A DNA stretch of 64,000 bases, taken from assembly GCF_021462285.1 (NCBI RefSeq), contig NZ_CP082787.1, positions 2,232,001 through 2,296,000 on the forward strand, given 5' to 3'. A model generated the notes under the pieces. That model had not been told where the DNA came from and made no database searches. It saw only the letters and a list, made by a program, of their open reading frames with translations. Made by a program: the position numbers and the translations under genes. Shown piece after piece: positions 29,467 through 40,145 of this stretch. Origin of the DNA: Serratia entomophila. Lineage in GTDB: Bacteria; Pseudomonadota; Gammaproteobacteria; Enterobacterales; Enterobacteriaceae. Position 1 is the stretch's first letter. Every line of letters begins with the position of its first letter.

Positions 29467-30213
29467 ATGTTAAGCATCAAGAATTTGAAAGTCAGCGTGG
29501 AAGGCAACGAGATCCTCAAAGGTCTGGATCTCGAGATCAAACCGGGCGAGGTGCACGCCATCATGGGGCCGAACGGCTCGGGAAAAAGCACGCTCTCCGC
29601 CACCCTGGCCGGCCGTGAAGAGTATGAAGTGACCGAAGGCGAAGTCAGCTTCAAAGGTAAGGATCTGCTGGAGCTGGATCCGGAAGACCGCGCGGGCGAG
29701 GGGGTATTTCTGGCGTTCCAGTACCCGGTGGAAATTCCCGGCGTCAGCAACCACTTCTTCCTGCAGACCTCGGTCAATGCGGTGCGCAAGTACCGTGAAC
29801 AGGAGCCGCTCGACCGTTTCGACTTCGCGGACTTTATCGAAGAGAAAATCGCGCTGCTGGATATGCCGCCCGACCTGCTGACCCGCTCGGTTAACGTCGG
29901 CTTCTCCGGCGGCGAGAAAAAGCGCAACGACATCCTGCAGATGGCGGCGCTGGAGCCGGATCTGTGCATCCTCGACGAAACCGACTCCGGTCTGGACATC
30001 GACGCGCTGAAGATCGTCGCCAACGGCGTTAACTCGCTGCGCGACGGTAAGCGCGCGTTCATCATCGTCACCCACTACCAGCGCATTCTGGACTACATCA
30101 AGCCGGACTACGTGCACGTGCTGTCCCAGGGCCGCATCGTTAAATCCGGCGATTTCTCGTTGGTGAAACAGTTGGAGGAGCAGGGTTATGGCTGGCTTGC
30201 CGACGAACAATAA
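29467..30213 (+). CDS. sufC: Fe-S assembly ATPase SufC
   Basis: ABC-type ATPase that drives conformational change in SufBC2D. The 248-residue protein has Walker A GPNGSGKST (about 36-44), the Q-loop in LAFQYPVEIPG, the SufC-type signature FSGGEKKRNDILQ, Walker B CILDETDSGLDID and the H-loop in VTHYQRIL. It is an atypical ABC protein without a membrane partner. sufD begins inside its last codons (26-bp overlap), so translation is coupled. Confidence 0.97.
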   Translation: MLSIKNLKVSVEGNEILKGLDLEIKPGEVHAIMGPNGSGKSTLSATLAGREEYEVTEGEVSFKGKDLLELDPEDRAGEGVFLAFQYPVEIPGVSNHFFLQTSVNAVRKYREQEPLDRFDFADFIEEKIALLDMPPDLLTRSVNVGFSGGEKKRNDILQMAALEPDLCILDETDSGLDIDALKIVANGVNSLRDGKRAFIIVTHYQRILDYIKPDYVHVLSQGRIVKSGDFSLVKQLEEQGYGWLADEQ

Positions 30214-31470
30214 TTCACGCGCGCTGCAGCAGCTGTACAGCCTGTTCGAAGCCCGCGGCGGCGAACACTCCGCCCATGCGCTGGCGCACTGGCAGCAGGC
30301 GCTGCGCCTCGGTTGGCCGACGCGTAAGCACGAAAACTGGAAATACACCCCGTTGGAAGGGCTGCTGGAGCAGCGGTTCCTCGATCCGCAGGCCGAGCCG
30401 GTCACCGCAGCGCAGCGCGACGCGCTGGCGCTGAACATCGAGGCTTATCGCCTGGTGTTCGTCGACGGCCGTTTCAGCGCGGCGCTCAGCGACAGCGATC
30501 TGGGTGATTACCAGTTCGATTCGGCCGCCTACGGCATCCCGCAGGCGCTGCCGGAGCCGATTCAGCCGGAAGTGTTCCTGCATCTGACCGAAAGCCTGGC
30601 GCAGGAAACCAGCATCATACGGCTGGCGGCCGGCAAGACCGCGGCACGGCCGCTCTATCTGCTGCACATCAGCAGCGGGCGCGGAACCGAGGGTGAGGTG
30701 AATACCGTCCATCATCGCCATCATCTGGAGATTGCGCGCGGCGCGCAGGCCGAGGTGATCGAGCATTACGTCAGCCTGGACGGCGCCGCGCACTTCACCG
30801 GCGCGCGCCTGACCGCCAACGTGGCAGACAACGCCGCGCTGCGGCACTGCAAGCTGGCGTTCGAGAGCCAGCCGAGCTACCACTTCGCCCATAACGATCT
30901 GGTGATTGGCCGCGATGCGCGGGTGAAAAGCGACAGCTTCCTGCTGGGCGCCGGTTTGACCCGCCACAACACCAGCGCGCAGCTGAACGGTGAGGGGGCC
31001 AGTCTGGCCATCAATAGCCTGGTGCTGCCGGTCGGCAAAGAGGTATGCGATACCCGCACCTATCTGGAGCACAACAAAGGCTACTGCGAAAGCCGTCAAC
31101 TGCACAAAACCGTGGTCAGCGATCGCGCCAAAGCGGTGTTTAACGGCATGATCAAAGTGGCCAAGCACGCGATCAAGACCGACGGCCAGATGAACAACCA
31201 CAATCTGCTGCTGGGCAAGGTGGCGGAAGTGGACACCAAGCCGCAGCTGGAGATCTACGCCGACGACGTCAAGTGCAGCCATGGCGCCACCGTCGGGCGC
31301 ATCGATGAGGAGCAAATGTTCTACCTGCAGTCGCGCGGCATCGACCAGCACGCGGCGCAGCAAATGATCATCTTCGCCTTCGCCGCCGAACTGACCGAAG
31401 GCATCGCCAATGAAACCATCCGTGAATGGGTGCTGGCGCGCATCGCGCAGCGCCTGCCGGGGGAGGCCGC

Positions 31471-31474
<4 letters not shown>
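30188..31474 (+). CDS. sufD: Fe-S scaffold complex subunit SufD
   Basis: SufB paralogue forming the SufBC2D core; in E. coli it is needed for iron entry. The protein is 428 residues (E. coli 423). The C-terminal half carries the SufB/SufD beta-helix core ([55 protein letters not shown]), including the His within KCSHGAT at the cluster interface. The N-terminal half is more variable. It overlaps sufC upstream and sufS downstream (ATGA). Confidence 0.96.
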
Positions 31475-32697
<1,223 letters not shown>

Positions 32698-32732
32698 GCC
32701 GGGGCGAACCCGGCGTAACTGAAAGGATCCTC

Positions 32733-33149
32733 ATGGCGAATTTGCCGGACAAAGATAAATTGGTGCGTAATTTCTCCCGCTGCCTGAATTGGGAGGAGAA
32801 GTACCTGTACGTGATCGAGCTGGGCGCTAAGCTGCCGGCGCTGGACGACGCCGAGCGCCGGCCCGGCAACCTGATTTCCGGCTGCCAGAGCCAGGTGTGG
32901 ATAGTGTTGAACCGCAGTGAGCAGGGGCTGGTGGAGTTTCACGGCGACAGCGATGCGGCGATTGTCAAAGGGCTGTTGGCGGTGGTGTTTATCCTTTACC
33001 AGCAGCTGACGCCGCAGCAAATTGTCGATCTCGACGTGCGGCCGTTCTTCGCCGAGCTGGCGCTCAGCCAGCATCTGACGCCGTCGCGCTCTCAGGGGCT
33101 GGAGGCGATGATCCGCGCCATCCGCGGCAAGGCCGCCCTGCTGGCCTGA
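32733..33149 (+). CDS. sufE: sulfur acceptor SufE
   Basis: Receives persulfide sulfur from SufS on Cys51 ([10 protein letters not shown]) and delivers it to SufB. The 138-residue length equals E. coli SufE. An AAAGGA site precedes ATG 32733. Last gene of the suf operon. A long inverted repeat follows after about 20 bp. Confidence 0.96.
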   Translation: MANLPDKDKLVRNFSRCLNWEEKYLYVIELGAKLPALDDAERRPGNLISGCQSQVWIVLNRSEQGLVEFHGDSDAAIVKGLLAVVFILYQQLTPQQIVDLDVRPFFAELALSQHLTPSRSQGLEAMIRAIRGKAALLA

Positions 33150-33170
33150 GCCGATTTCCCTCTGAATTTA

Positions 33171-33211
33171 TAAAGACTCATTGGTTTATTGCTATTGTCA
33201 ATGAGTCTTTA
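33171..33211. terminator. long inverted repeat after sufE
   Basis: A perfect 13-bp inverted repeat, TAAAGACTCATTG and CAATGAGTCTTTA, flanks a 15-base loop, 21 bp after the suf operon. There is no T run outside the stem, but the stem itself ends in CTTTA. It is probably the suf terminator, possibly aided by AT-rich arms. Because the arms are long and AT-rich, a protein-binding role cannot be excluded. Confidence 0.6.
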
Positions 33212-33448
33212 CAATCCCTTCACGCCATCCCCTTGTTTGTGCTAATTCAGTGACATATCAGCAGCTTATCTCTTGACGAACGCTTGACAATCGCATGCGG
33301 CAATTACGTTATAACATGTTGATTTTTAGAGGACTTATTGCCTTTGGTGCCAGCGTTGCTAGTATTAATCAGGTATTGTCTGATTTACCCACCGCCAAGT
33401 GCTCGTTAGCCTTGAGGCCGAACCGTAATAAAAAATATAGGGATGATA
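33212..33448. other. ldtE upstream region
   Basis: Some 240 bp before ldtE, AT-rich, with TTGACA at about 33285 and TATAAC about 20 bases later as a loose promoter candidate. An open frame starting at 33295 runs in another frame into ldtE and has no family features. Nothing else is supported. Confidence 0.4.
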
Positions 33449-34462
33449 ATGAAACGTGCGTTGAGTTTAATGGGCATGCTATTTGCCACCGTACTGACCG
33501 GCACCCAGGCTGCCAGCGCGACCGAGTATCCGCTGCCGCCGCCGGACAGCCGCCTGATCGGCGAGAATACCACCTATACCGTGCCGAACGACGGTCGCCC
33601 GCTGGAAGCGATCGCCGCCGATTACAAAATTGGCCTGCTGGGCATGCTGGAGGCCAACCCTGGCACCGATCCCTTCCTGCCAAAGCCGGGCAGCGTGCTG
33701 ACCATTCCAACCCAGATGCTGCTGCCGGATACCAAGCGTGAAGGGATTGTCGTCAACCTGGCGGAGCTGCGCCTGTATTACTATCCGAAAGGCGAGAACA
33801 AGGTGATCGTCTATCCGATCGGTATCGGCCAGACCGGCATGCATACGCCGCTGCAGGTAACGTCGGTCAGCCAGAAGATCCCTAACCCGACCTGGACGCC
33901 GACCGCCAATATCCGCAAGCGCTATCAGGCTAAGGGCGTAACGCTGCCTGCGGTGGTGCCGGCCGGCCCGGAAAACCCGATGGGGCTGTTCGCCATGCGC
34001 CTGGCGATGGGCCACGGTGAGTACCTGATTCACGGCACCAACGCCAACTTCGGCATCGGCATGCGCGTCAGTTCCGGCTGTATCCGCCTGCGCCCGGCGG
34101 ATATCGAGGCGCTGTTCAATATGGTGCCGCGCGGTACCCGCGTGCAGGTGATCAACGATCCGGTGAAGATTTCGGTTGAGCCGGACGGCAAACGCTATGT
34201 GGAAGTGCATCAGCCGCTGTCGCGCGTAGAGAGCGACGACCCGCAGACCATGCCGATCGCCTTGTCCAAAGACGAGAAAAGCTTTGCTGCCGATGGCCAG
34301 ACCGATAAGGCAGTGTTCGACAGCGCGGTTGTACGCCGCTCAGGGATGCCGGTACTGGTTAACCTGGGGCAGAACCCGTCCGAGGTGAGTTTGACGCCTG
34401 CAGCGGCTCCTGCGGCGAATAAAAGCCCATTCGGCGGGGCACCTATCAGTTCGGTGAATTAA
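33449..34462 (+). CDS. ldtE: L,D-transpeptidase LdtE (YnhG)
   Basis: Periplasmic L,D-transpeptidase that makes 3-3 crosslinks between meso-diaminopimelate residues in peptidoglycan. The product of 337 residues has a signal peptide cut after SASA at about 24. A LysM-like segment follows (TYTVPNDGRPLEAIAADYKIGLLGMLEANPG). The YkuD catalytic domain contains HGTNANFGIGMRVSSGCIRLRPADIEALF with the nucleophile Cys. I use ATG 33449, seven bases after AGGG. The order sufE-ldtE-lpp-pykF matches E. coli, supporting LdtE over the Lpp-attaching enzymes LdtA-C. Confidence 0.9.
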   Translation: MKRALSLMGMLFATVLTGTQAASATEYPLPPPDSRLIGENTTYTVPNDGRPLEAIAADYKIGLLGMLEANPGTDPFLPKPGSVLTIPTQMLLPDTKREGIVVNLAELRLYYYPKGENKVIVYPIGIGQTGMHTPLQVTSVSQKIPNPTWTPTANIRKRYQAKGVTLPAVVPAGPENPMGLFAMRLAMGHGEYLIHGTNANFGIGMRVSSGCIRLRPADIEALFNMVPRGTRVQVINDPVKISVEPDGKRYVEVHQPLSRVESDDPQTMPIALSKDEKSFAADGQTDKAVFDSAVVRRSGMPVLVNLGQNPSEVSLTPAAAPAANKSPFGGAPISSVN

Positions 34463-34489
34463 ATACGAGATAAGGCTGAGAATTTGCCA

Positions 34490-34518
34490 AGGGGTTCAGC
34501 GCGCTGAGCCTCTTTTTT
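34490..34518 (+). terminator. terminator of ldtE
   Basis: A GGTTCAGC / GCTGAGCC stem (one G-U pair) is followed by a run of eight T residues, 30 bp after the ldtE stop. Confidence 0.9.
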
Positions 34519-34562
34519 TTGCGTTGCAATGGGTGAAACGGTGGGGTTGGGGGAGTTGCGGC

Positions 34563-34593
34563 CAAAAAAAACGGCGCACAATGTGCGCCGTTT
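34563..34593 (-). terminator. terminator of lpp
   Basis: On the minus strand an ACGGCGCACA / TGTGCGCCGT stem flanked by A-T pairs is followed by a run of about seven T residues. It sits 18 bp after the lpp stop, as in the very strong E. coli lpp terminator. Confidence 0.93.
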
Positions 34594-34610
34594 CAATAAC
34601 CGAAGCTATC

Positions 34611-34868
<258 letters not shown>

Positions 34869-34882
34869 TTAATCTCCATGTA

Positions 34883-34922
34883 GCGTTACAAGTATTACAC
34901 AAACTTTTTTCGAAAGAGAATA
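34883..34922 (-). promoter_or_regulatory. lpp promoter and 5' leader start
   Basis: On the minus strand, the -10 TAATACT (34897-34891), the following TGTAACGCTACATGGAG and a very AT-rich upstream part match the well-known E. coli lpp promoter. Transcription should start about 37 bases before the lpp ATG. Confidence 0.85.
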
Positions 34923-35100
34923 ATTTTTTTGTATTGAGGCGCTTTATTTTGATCGTTCGCTCAAACTTGCATCTGCTTTTACAAAATAGTTAAAAAAACG
35001 AGGGAAAACAGCCGGATTCCATGGGACTACTCTGATTTGTAATTAGCCAAATAATGAGCAGTGCACGGTTGCGTTTTTGAAAAAACTGTTTACTGCTGCT

Positions 35101-35127
35101 AAAAAAAACGCCGCAAAGCGGCGTTTT
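35101..35127 (-). terminator. terminator of pykF
   Basis: On the minus strand a perfect 10-bp stem (AAAACGCCGC / GCGGCGTTTT) with a 3-base loop sits 28 bp after the pykF stop and continues into a T run. Confidence 0.92.
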
Positions 35128-35154
35128 CGTCAAGACAATTATGTCACGTTTATA

Positions 35155-36567
35155 TTAAAGCACGTGTACCGAGGCGGTATTGGTGGTGCCGCTTGGCACC
35201 AGCGCGCCGGAAACCATCACCACCACGTCGCCTTTTTGCGCCAGGCCGCTGGCCAGCGCGGCTTCTTTGCCGATGCGGTAGAAGTCGTCGGTAGAGGCGA
35301 TTTCCTTGACCATCTGCGGGATCACGCCTTTGCTCAGGATCAGCTGGTGGGCGGTGACTTCGTTGGTGGTCAGCGCCAGGATCACCGCGTTCGGGAAGTA
35401 TTTGCGCACGGATTTGGCAGACTTGCCGCCGCTGGTGGCAACGACGATCAGCGGCGCGTCCAGCTTCTCTGCGGTTTCGACCGCGCCGCGGCAGACGGCT
35501 TCGGTGATGCGCAGTTTACGGTTGTCGTTCAGGCTGTCGATGCGGCTCGGCATCACGCGATCGGTGCGCTCACAGATGGTCGCCATGATGGTGACCGCTT
35601 CCAGCGGGTATTTGCCCTTGGCGCTCTCGCCGGACAGCATAACGGCGTCGGTGCCGTCCAGAATGGCGTTGGCTACGTCACCGGCTTCCGCACGGGTAGG
35701 GCGCGGGTTCTTGATCATCGAATCCAGCATCTGGGTTGCGGTGATCACCACTTTGCGCGCGCGGTTGCATTTTTCGATCATCATCTTCTGCGCGAAGATA
35801 ACTTCTTCTACCGGGATCTCAACGCCCAGATCGCCGCGGGCAACCATGATGCCGTCGGAGGCTTCCAGAATTTCGTCGAAGTTGTTCAGGCCTTCCTGGT
35901 TTTCGATCTTGGAGATGATCTGGATCTGCTCGCCGCCGTGGGCTTTCAGGTGTTCACGGATCTCCAGCACGTCGGAACGCTTGCGGATGAAGGACGCAGC
36001 AACGAAATCCACGCCTTGTTCGCAACCGAAGATCAGGTCGCGTTTGTCTTTTTCCGCCAGCGCAGGCAGTTGAATGGAAACGCCCGGCAGGTTAACGCCT
36101 TTGTTTTCGCCCAGGTCGCCGTTGTTCAGCACCTTACAAACCACTTCGTTTTCGGTCACGTTGATGACTTCCATGCCGATCAGGCCGTCGTCAACCAGCA
36201 CGGTGTTGCCGATTTTCAGGTCTGCGGAGAAGCCGGCGTAGGTTACCGCAACGCGTTCGCCGTTGCCGATCACGCTCTGGTCGGTGGTGAAGGTGAAGGT
36301 TTGGCCGGCGATCAGAGCTGCGTCTTTGCCGCCTTCCAGTTTCATGGTGCGGATTTCCGGGCCTTTGGTATCCAGCAGAATACCGGCATTCAGGCCGGTT
36401 TTAGCCATTACGGCGCGCATGTTCTTGATGCGGTTGCCGTGCTCTGCATAATCGCCGTGGGAGAAGTTGAGACGCATAACGTTCATGCCCGCGTTCAACA
36501 GGTTGGTCAGCATTTCTTCCGATTCGGTTTTTGGACCGATGGTACAAACAATTTTGGTCTTTTTCAT
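35155..36567 (-). CDS. pykF: pyruvate kinase I, fructose-1,6-bisphosphate activated
   Basis: Catalyses PEP + ADP to pyruvate + ATP, the last step of glycolysis. The 470-residue length matches E. coli PykF. Motifs in order are [42 protein letters not shown], the active-site [16 protein letters not shown], the cation-site region [14 protein letters not shown] and [19 protein letters not shown]. The C-terminal allosteric domain ends in [11 protein letters not shown]. Assignment to PykF rather than PykA rests on length and on the lpp neighbour. A Cra-like site lies upstream. Confidence 0.97.
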   Translation of the reverse strand: MKKTKIVCTIGPKTESEEMLTNLLNAGMNVMRLNFSHGDYAEHGNRIKNMRAVMAKTGLNAGILLDTKGPEIRTMKLEGGKDAALIAGQTFTFTTDQSVIGNGERVAVTYAGFSADLKIGNTVLVDDGLIGMEVINVTENEVVCKVLNNGDLGENKGVNLPGVSIQLPALAEKDKRDLIFGCEQGVDFVAASFIRKRSDVLEIREHLKAHGGEQIQIISKIENQEGLNNFDEILEASDGIMVARGDLGVEIPVEEVIFAQKMMIEKCNRARKVVITATQMLDSMIKNPRPTRAEAGDVANAILDGTDAVMLSGESAKGKYPLEAVTIMATICERTDRVMPSRIDSLNDNRKLRITEAVCRGAVETAEKLDAPLIVVATSGGKSAKSVRKYFPNAVILALTTNEVTAHQLILSKGVIPQMVKEIASTDDFYRIGKEAALASGLAQKGDVVVMVSGALVPSGTTNTASVHVL

Positions 36568-36962
36568 GACGGAGTTTTCTACAAGTTGTGATGGATAAAA
36601 AAACGAAGTAAACCGGTGGCAAAGCCACGGGTAAGGAATTTGAATCGTGCCTGGTGGTGCAAAACATCGTTAAGGATAGGTGACGACAGTTGAAGTGGTG
36701 CGGAAAAATTCGGCCCGCGCCGGGGTGCGGGGATGCTGCGCAACGGGGTGAGGTGACAATATGTTGTTATTGCGTTTTCGCAGATCAAGGGCTGAAACCA
36801 TTCAACTGAAAGACGTTGCGCATTATAAAGGCTAAGCGGCGGGAAACAAAATAAAAAACCGCTGGCCTCTATCCGATCCGTTAAATCGCCAGCAAATGTG
36901 GCGCAAATGTTCATCTTCTGAGGGCGGTTGTTGCGCAAATAACCTTGCTGTGCGTGGCGCAA
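36568..36962. other. pykF upstream region
   Basis: 395 bp between the pykF start and the cupin gene. It holds the pykF promoter and long leader and the Cra-like element annotated separately. An open frame on the minus strand across it has no family features and is rejected. Confidence 0.5.
36791..36804 (-). promoter_or_regulatory. Cra (FruR) site candidate upstream of pykF
   Basis: GCTGAAACCATTCA agrees well with the Cra consensus GCTGAAWCGWTTCA (12 of 14). It lies about 225 bp before the pykF start. Cra repression of pykF is known in E. coli, which raises the prior. Confidence 0.6.
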
Positions 36963-37268
36963 TCACGTGGTCTGGGTAATCTCCAGCAGAGTACCGGCCG
37001 CCAGGCAGAAGCAGCCGCTGGCGACGTTGGCCGGAACCTCCAGGGTTTCCCCGGTGAGCAAGATTTGCGTGTCGCCGCCGACGGTGAACTCGAACTCGCC
37101 CGATAACACCCGGGTTTGCAGCGCGCGATCGCGCTTTTGCAGTTGGCCGAAAGCGCCGGCCGCGAAACGCACTTCCACCGCCGCCAGGCCGTCGCTCATC
37201 GTGCCTTCGCGCCGGGCCAGGCCATTATCCAGCGGCTGAAAAGCGGTCTTGGCGATAAATGTGGTCAT
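36963..37268 (-). CDS. small cupin-fold protein
   Basis: A 101-residue protein from ATG 37268, preceded by AGGAG. The sequence EVRFAAGAFGQLQKRDRALQTRVLSGEFEFTVGGDTQILLTGETLEVPANVASGCFCLAAGTLLEITQ shows the beta-strand and glycine spacing of a single-domain cupin, with PAN and AGTL at typical turns. The classic cupin metal His residues are missing, so any activity is uncertain. No partner gene is evident: it lies alone between pykF and the tRNA-Val cluster, a place where E. coli has unrelated genes. Confidence 0.8.
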   Translation of the reverse strand: MTTFIAKTAFQPLDNGLARREGTMSDGLAAVEVRFAAGAFGQLQKRDRALQTRVLSGEFEFTVGGDTQILLTGETLEVPANVASGCFCLAAGTLLEITQTT

Positions 37269-37373
37269 AATGCACTCCTGATGGGCGAGGGAGACTAAGG
37301 GTAACGCAACCTTGGGCGGAGATAAATCAACGGAAGTTTTGCACGGAAGGGAAGAACCGGTGATGGCAAATTT

Positions 37374-37450
37374 TGGTGCGTCCGAGTGGACTCGAACCAC
37401 CGACCCCCACCATGTCAAGGTGGTGCTCTAACCAACTGAGCTACGGACGC
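37374..37450 (-). tRNA. tRNA-Val (GAC), copy 3 in transcription order
   Basis: 77 bases including an encoded CCA. On the minus strand the acceptor GCGTCCG / CGGACGC, D-arm TAGCTCAGTTGGTTAGAGC, anticodon loop TTGACAT with anticodon GAC, and TTCGAGTCC of the T-arm give a complete cloverleaf. It is identical to the two copies upstream. Confidence 0.98.
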
Positions 37451-37469
37451 ACTGTATTGCTTCAGATTT

Positions 37470-37546
37470 TGGTGCGTCCGAGTGGACTCGAACCACCGAC
37501 CCCCACCATGTCAAGGTGGTGCTCTAACCAACTGAGCTACGGACGC
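37470..37546 (-). tRNA. tRNA-Val (GAC), copy 2
   Basis: Identical 77-base gene with encoded CCA, 19 bp from the next copy. E. coli has two such genes (valV, valW) at the corresponding site beside mdtK. Confidence 0.98.
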
Positions 37547-37566
37547 ACTGTACTGCTTCAGGAATT

Positions 37567-37643
37567 TGGTGCGTCCGAGTGGACTCGAACCACCGACCCC
37601 CACCATGTCAAGGTGGTGCTCTAACCAACTGAGCTACGGACGC
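37567..37643 (-). tRNA. tRNA-Val (GAC), copy 1, promoter-proximal
   Basis: First gene of the tandem cluster, identical to the others, 20 bp upstream of copy 2. A good promoter lies 37 bp further upstream on the minus strand. Confidence 0.98.
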
Positions 37644-37680
37644 ATCTTTTCCTGTCTGTCATGGCTGACAGCGGGGACGA

Positions 37681-37709
37681 ATATTAACGAGCTACCTGCC
37701 TGCTGGCAA
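37681..37709 (-). promoter_or_regulatory. promoter of the tRNA-Val cluster
   Basis: On the minus strand TTGCCA and TATAAT-like TAATAT are separated by exactly 17 bp. A GC-rich discriminator (TCGTCCCCGC) follows, the feature of stringently controlled stable-RNA promoters. Confidence 0.78.
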
Positions 37710-37835
37710 GGGGAAAAGCGCAATTTTATCCGGTATTTCACGCGATTGCTGCGCTTGTGTGCAGTCAGGCGGTTTTTTCCGCAAAGGCTGACGAGGAAGC
37801 CGGCGGCCGGAGAGAAATCGGCCGCCGGCAAGGGG

Positions 37836-39212
37836 TTAGCGGGTCGAGCGTTGCAGGATTAACGCCGCCGGCTGCTTCTGCAGCCAGCGCATGCGCAGCG
37901 CCATCATAATGGCCGCGAAGGTCAGGCCGATGATAAAGCCGAACCAGAAACCGCTCGGGCCCATCGCCGGCACGACGATGTCGGTCAACGCCAGCAGATA
38001 GCCGCTCGGCAGGCCCAACACCCAATAGGCGATAAAGGTGATGAAAAAGATCGAGCGCGTGTCCTTGTAGCCGCGCAGGATGCCGCTGCCGATCACCTGA
38101 ATCGAATCGGAGATCTGATAAATCGCCGCCAGCAGCATCAGGTGCGAAGCCATCGCCACCACCGCCGGGCTGTCGTTGTACAGCAGGGCTATCTGTTCGC
38201 GGAAAGTGGCGGTGAACAGCGCGGTGCAGGTCGCCATGGCGATCCCGACGCCGATGGCCGAGTAGGCGGCCACGCGAGCGCCCTCCACCGAGCCTTGGCC
38301 CAGGCTGTAGCCGACGCGGATAGTGGCGCCGACCCCGAGGGACAGCGGCAATACAAACATCAGTGCGCTGAAGTTGAGCGCAATCTGGTGCCCGGCGACG
38401 GAAACAATGCCCAACGGCGAGACCAGCAGCGCCACCACGGCGAACAGCGTCACTTCGAAGAACAGCGCCAAAGCCACCGGCAGGCCGATGCCGACCAGGC
38501 GTTTGAGCGCCGCCCAGTCCGGTGCGCCGTTATCGCTTTCCTGCCGTTTGATATCGCGTTGCGACGGCGCATGCGTGACGTACCAGCGCATCAGCAGGAA
38601 CATAATCCAGTACACGCTGCCGGTGGCCACGCCACAGCCAACGCCGCCCAGTTCCGGCATGCCGAACAGGCCGTGAATGAAGACGTAGTTGATCGGAATG
38701 TTAACCAACAGGCCGATAAAGCCGATCACCATGCCCGGTTTGGTTTTGGACAAGCCTTCGCACTGGTTGCGCATCACCTGGAAGAACAGATAGCCCGGCG
38801 CGCCCCACATGATGGCGTGCAAATAGCCGACCGCTTTGTCCGCCAGCTGCGGATCGATATTGTGCATCATGTCGATGACGAACTTGCAGTTGTACAGCAC
38901 CGCGATCAGCAGCACCGAGACGCCGGAAGCCAGCCAGAAACCCTGGCGCACCTGGTGAGCGATGCGGTCGCGGCGGCCTGCGCCGTTGAGCTGGGCGATA
39001 ACCGGGGTCAACGCCAGCAACAGCCCGTGGCCGAACAGGATCGCCGGCAGCCAGATCGAGGTGCCGACCGCGACCGCCGCCATATCCGTGGCGCTGTAGG
39101 CGCCGGCCATAATGGTATCCACCACGCCCATTGCGGTTTGTGATATTTGCGCGATGATCACCGGGATAGCGAGAGCCAATAAACTACGCGCTTCAATTAA
39201 GTACTTCTGCAC
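37836..39212 (-). CDS. mdtK: MATE multidrug efflux pump MdtK
   Basis: Na+/H+-coupled antiporter of the NorM branch, exporting cationic dyes, fluoroquinolones and similar compounds. The 458-residue protein has twelve hydrophobic segments in two related halves. Near-identical blocks to E. coli MdtK include [51 protein letters not shown] and [20 protein letters not shown]. The start is GTG 39212 ([18 protein letters not shown]) after AAAGG. The gene is divergent from ribE, as in E. coli. Confidence 0.96.
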   Translation of the reverse strand: MQKYLIEARSLLALAIPVIIAQISQTAMGVVDTIMAGAYSATDMAAVAVGTSIWLPAILFGHGLLLALTPVIAQLNGAGRRDRIAHQVRQGFWLASGVSVLLIAVLYNCKFVIDMMHNIDPQLADKAVGYLHAIMWGAPGYLFFQVMRNQCEGLSKTKPGMVIGFIGLLVNIPINYVFIHGLFGMPELGGVGCGVATGSVYWIMFLLMRWYVTHAPSQRDIKRQESDNGAPDWAALKRLVGIGLPVALALFFEVTLFAVVALLVSPLGIVSVAGHQIALNFSALMFVLPLSLGVGATIRVGYSLGQGSVEGARVAAYSAIGVGIAMATCTALFTATFREQIALLYNDSPAVVAMASHLMLLAAIYQISDSIQVIGSGILRGYKDTRSIFFITFIAYWVLGLPSGYLLALTDIVVPAMGPSGFWFGFIIGLTFAAIMMALRMRWLQKQPAALILQRSTR

Positions 39213-39319
39213 GCATACACCTTTCTATTTATTTATGATGGAGGGAGGGTCGTCGCGAGAGGACAACAATTAAAAATAGCGGAATTTTGTCAAAAAGATT
39301 GTACCTGCTCGGCGTCGTT

Positions 39320-39335
39320 AAGCAAACGTTGTGAT
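39320..39335. promoter_or_regulatory. PurR-like site candidate between mdtK and ribE
   Basis: AAGCAAACGTTGTGAT matches the PurR consensus ACGCAAACGTTTGCGT at 11 of 16 positions, with the central GCAAACGTT intact. One half-site is weak, so this is tentative. Confidence 0.3.
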
Positions 39336-39451
39336 CAAATAGTTATTAAATGCGCACACGCAGATTTTTTGCCTCGGCGGATTTGGTTTTCCGCGCCATC
39401 TGGGGCAAACTGCCGGAAGCGCTTTAACACTTTCAGAAAGAAGAGGCATAC

Positions 39452-40090
39452 ATGTTCACCGGTATCGTACAGGGCACCGCGCCGCTGGTCGCCATTGATG
39501 AGAAACCCAACTTCCGCACCCACGTGATTGAGATGCCTGCCGAGCTGCTGCCTGGGCTGGAGCTTGGCGCGTCGGTCGCACACAATGGCTGCTGCCTGAC
39601 CGTGACCGCGGTCGAAGGCAACCGCGTCAGTTTCGATCTGATCAAAGAAACGCTGCGTCTGACCAACCTCGGCGAACTGGCGTTGGGCGACGTGGTCAAT
39701 ATCGAACGCGCGGCCAAATTCAACGACGAAATTGGCGGCCACCTGATGTCCGGCCATATTATCTGCACGGCGGAAGTCGCCAAGATTTACACCTCGGAAA
39801 ATAACCGCCAGGTGTGGCTGCGTATGCCGAATGCCGAATTAATGAAATATGTCCTGCATAAAGGCTTTATCGGCATCGACGGTATTAGCCTGACCATCGG
39901 CGAAGTGGTGAATAACCGTTTTTGCGTGCATTTGATCCCAGAAACGCTGGAGCGCACCACCCTGGGTAAAAAACGCCTGGGCGACAAGGTGAATATCGAG
40001 ATCGATCCGCAAACCCAGGCGGTGGTGGACACCGTGGAACGGGTGCTCGCCAGCCGCGAGGCGGCCCTGGCGCCTGCGCACAAAGACTGA
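39452..40090 (+). CDS. ribE: riboflavin synthase alpha subunit
   Basis: Dismutates two molecules of 6,7-dimethyl-8-ribityllumazine to riboflavin and a pyrimidine product. The 212-residue protein shows the internal duplication of the family: [12 protein letters not shown]...[10 protein letters not shown]...[15 protein letters not shown] and, in the second half, [16 protein letters not shown]...[13 protein letters not shown]. The N-terminal MFTGIV is diagnostic. The gene is called ribE or ribC depending on nomenclature. Upstream, AAGAAGAGG precedes ATG 39452. I see no FMN riboswitch in the leader. Confidence 0.95.
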   Translation: MFTGIVQGTAPLVAIDEKPNFRTHVIEMPAELLPGLELGASVAHNGCCLTVTAVEGNRVSFDLIKETLRLTNLGELALGDVVNIERAAKFNDEIGGHLMSGHIICTAEVAKIYTSENNRQVWLRMPNAELMKYVLHKGFIGIDGISLTIGEVVNNRFCVHLIPETLERTTLGKKRLGDKVNIEIDPQTQAVVDTVERVLASREAALAPAHKD

Positions 40091-40145
40091 CCCAGGTTCG
40101 GGCGCCGTCGCCGGGACCGCATCATAACCAGAGAGGAGCATACGC

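Noticed and set aside
33295..33741. 148-codon plus-strand frame overlapping the ldtE start
   Set aside because: Out of frame with ldtE, whose signal peptide and YkuD domain are clear; no features of its own.
35077..36591. 504-codon plus-strand frame across pykF
   Set aside because: Shadow of pykF with biased composition and no motifs.
37374..37643. Regularly spaced near-identical repeats, as in a CRISPR array
   Set aside because: The repeats are 77-base tRNA genes with complete cloverleafs, and the spacers are almost identical to each other.
37270..37860. Integrated element at the tRNA-Val genes
   Set aside because: No integrase, direct-repeat tRNA end or cargo genes; the flanks are the conserved mdtK and a small cupin gene.
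37373..37862. Open frames that repeat the peptide VRPSGLEPPTPTMSRWCSNQLSYGR
   Set aside because: These are translations of the antisense strand of the three tRNA-Val genes, a known false protein.
39213..39451. FMN riboswitch upstream of ribE
   Set aside because: The conserved RFN-element blocks are not visible in this leader.
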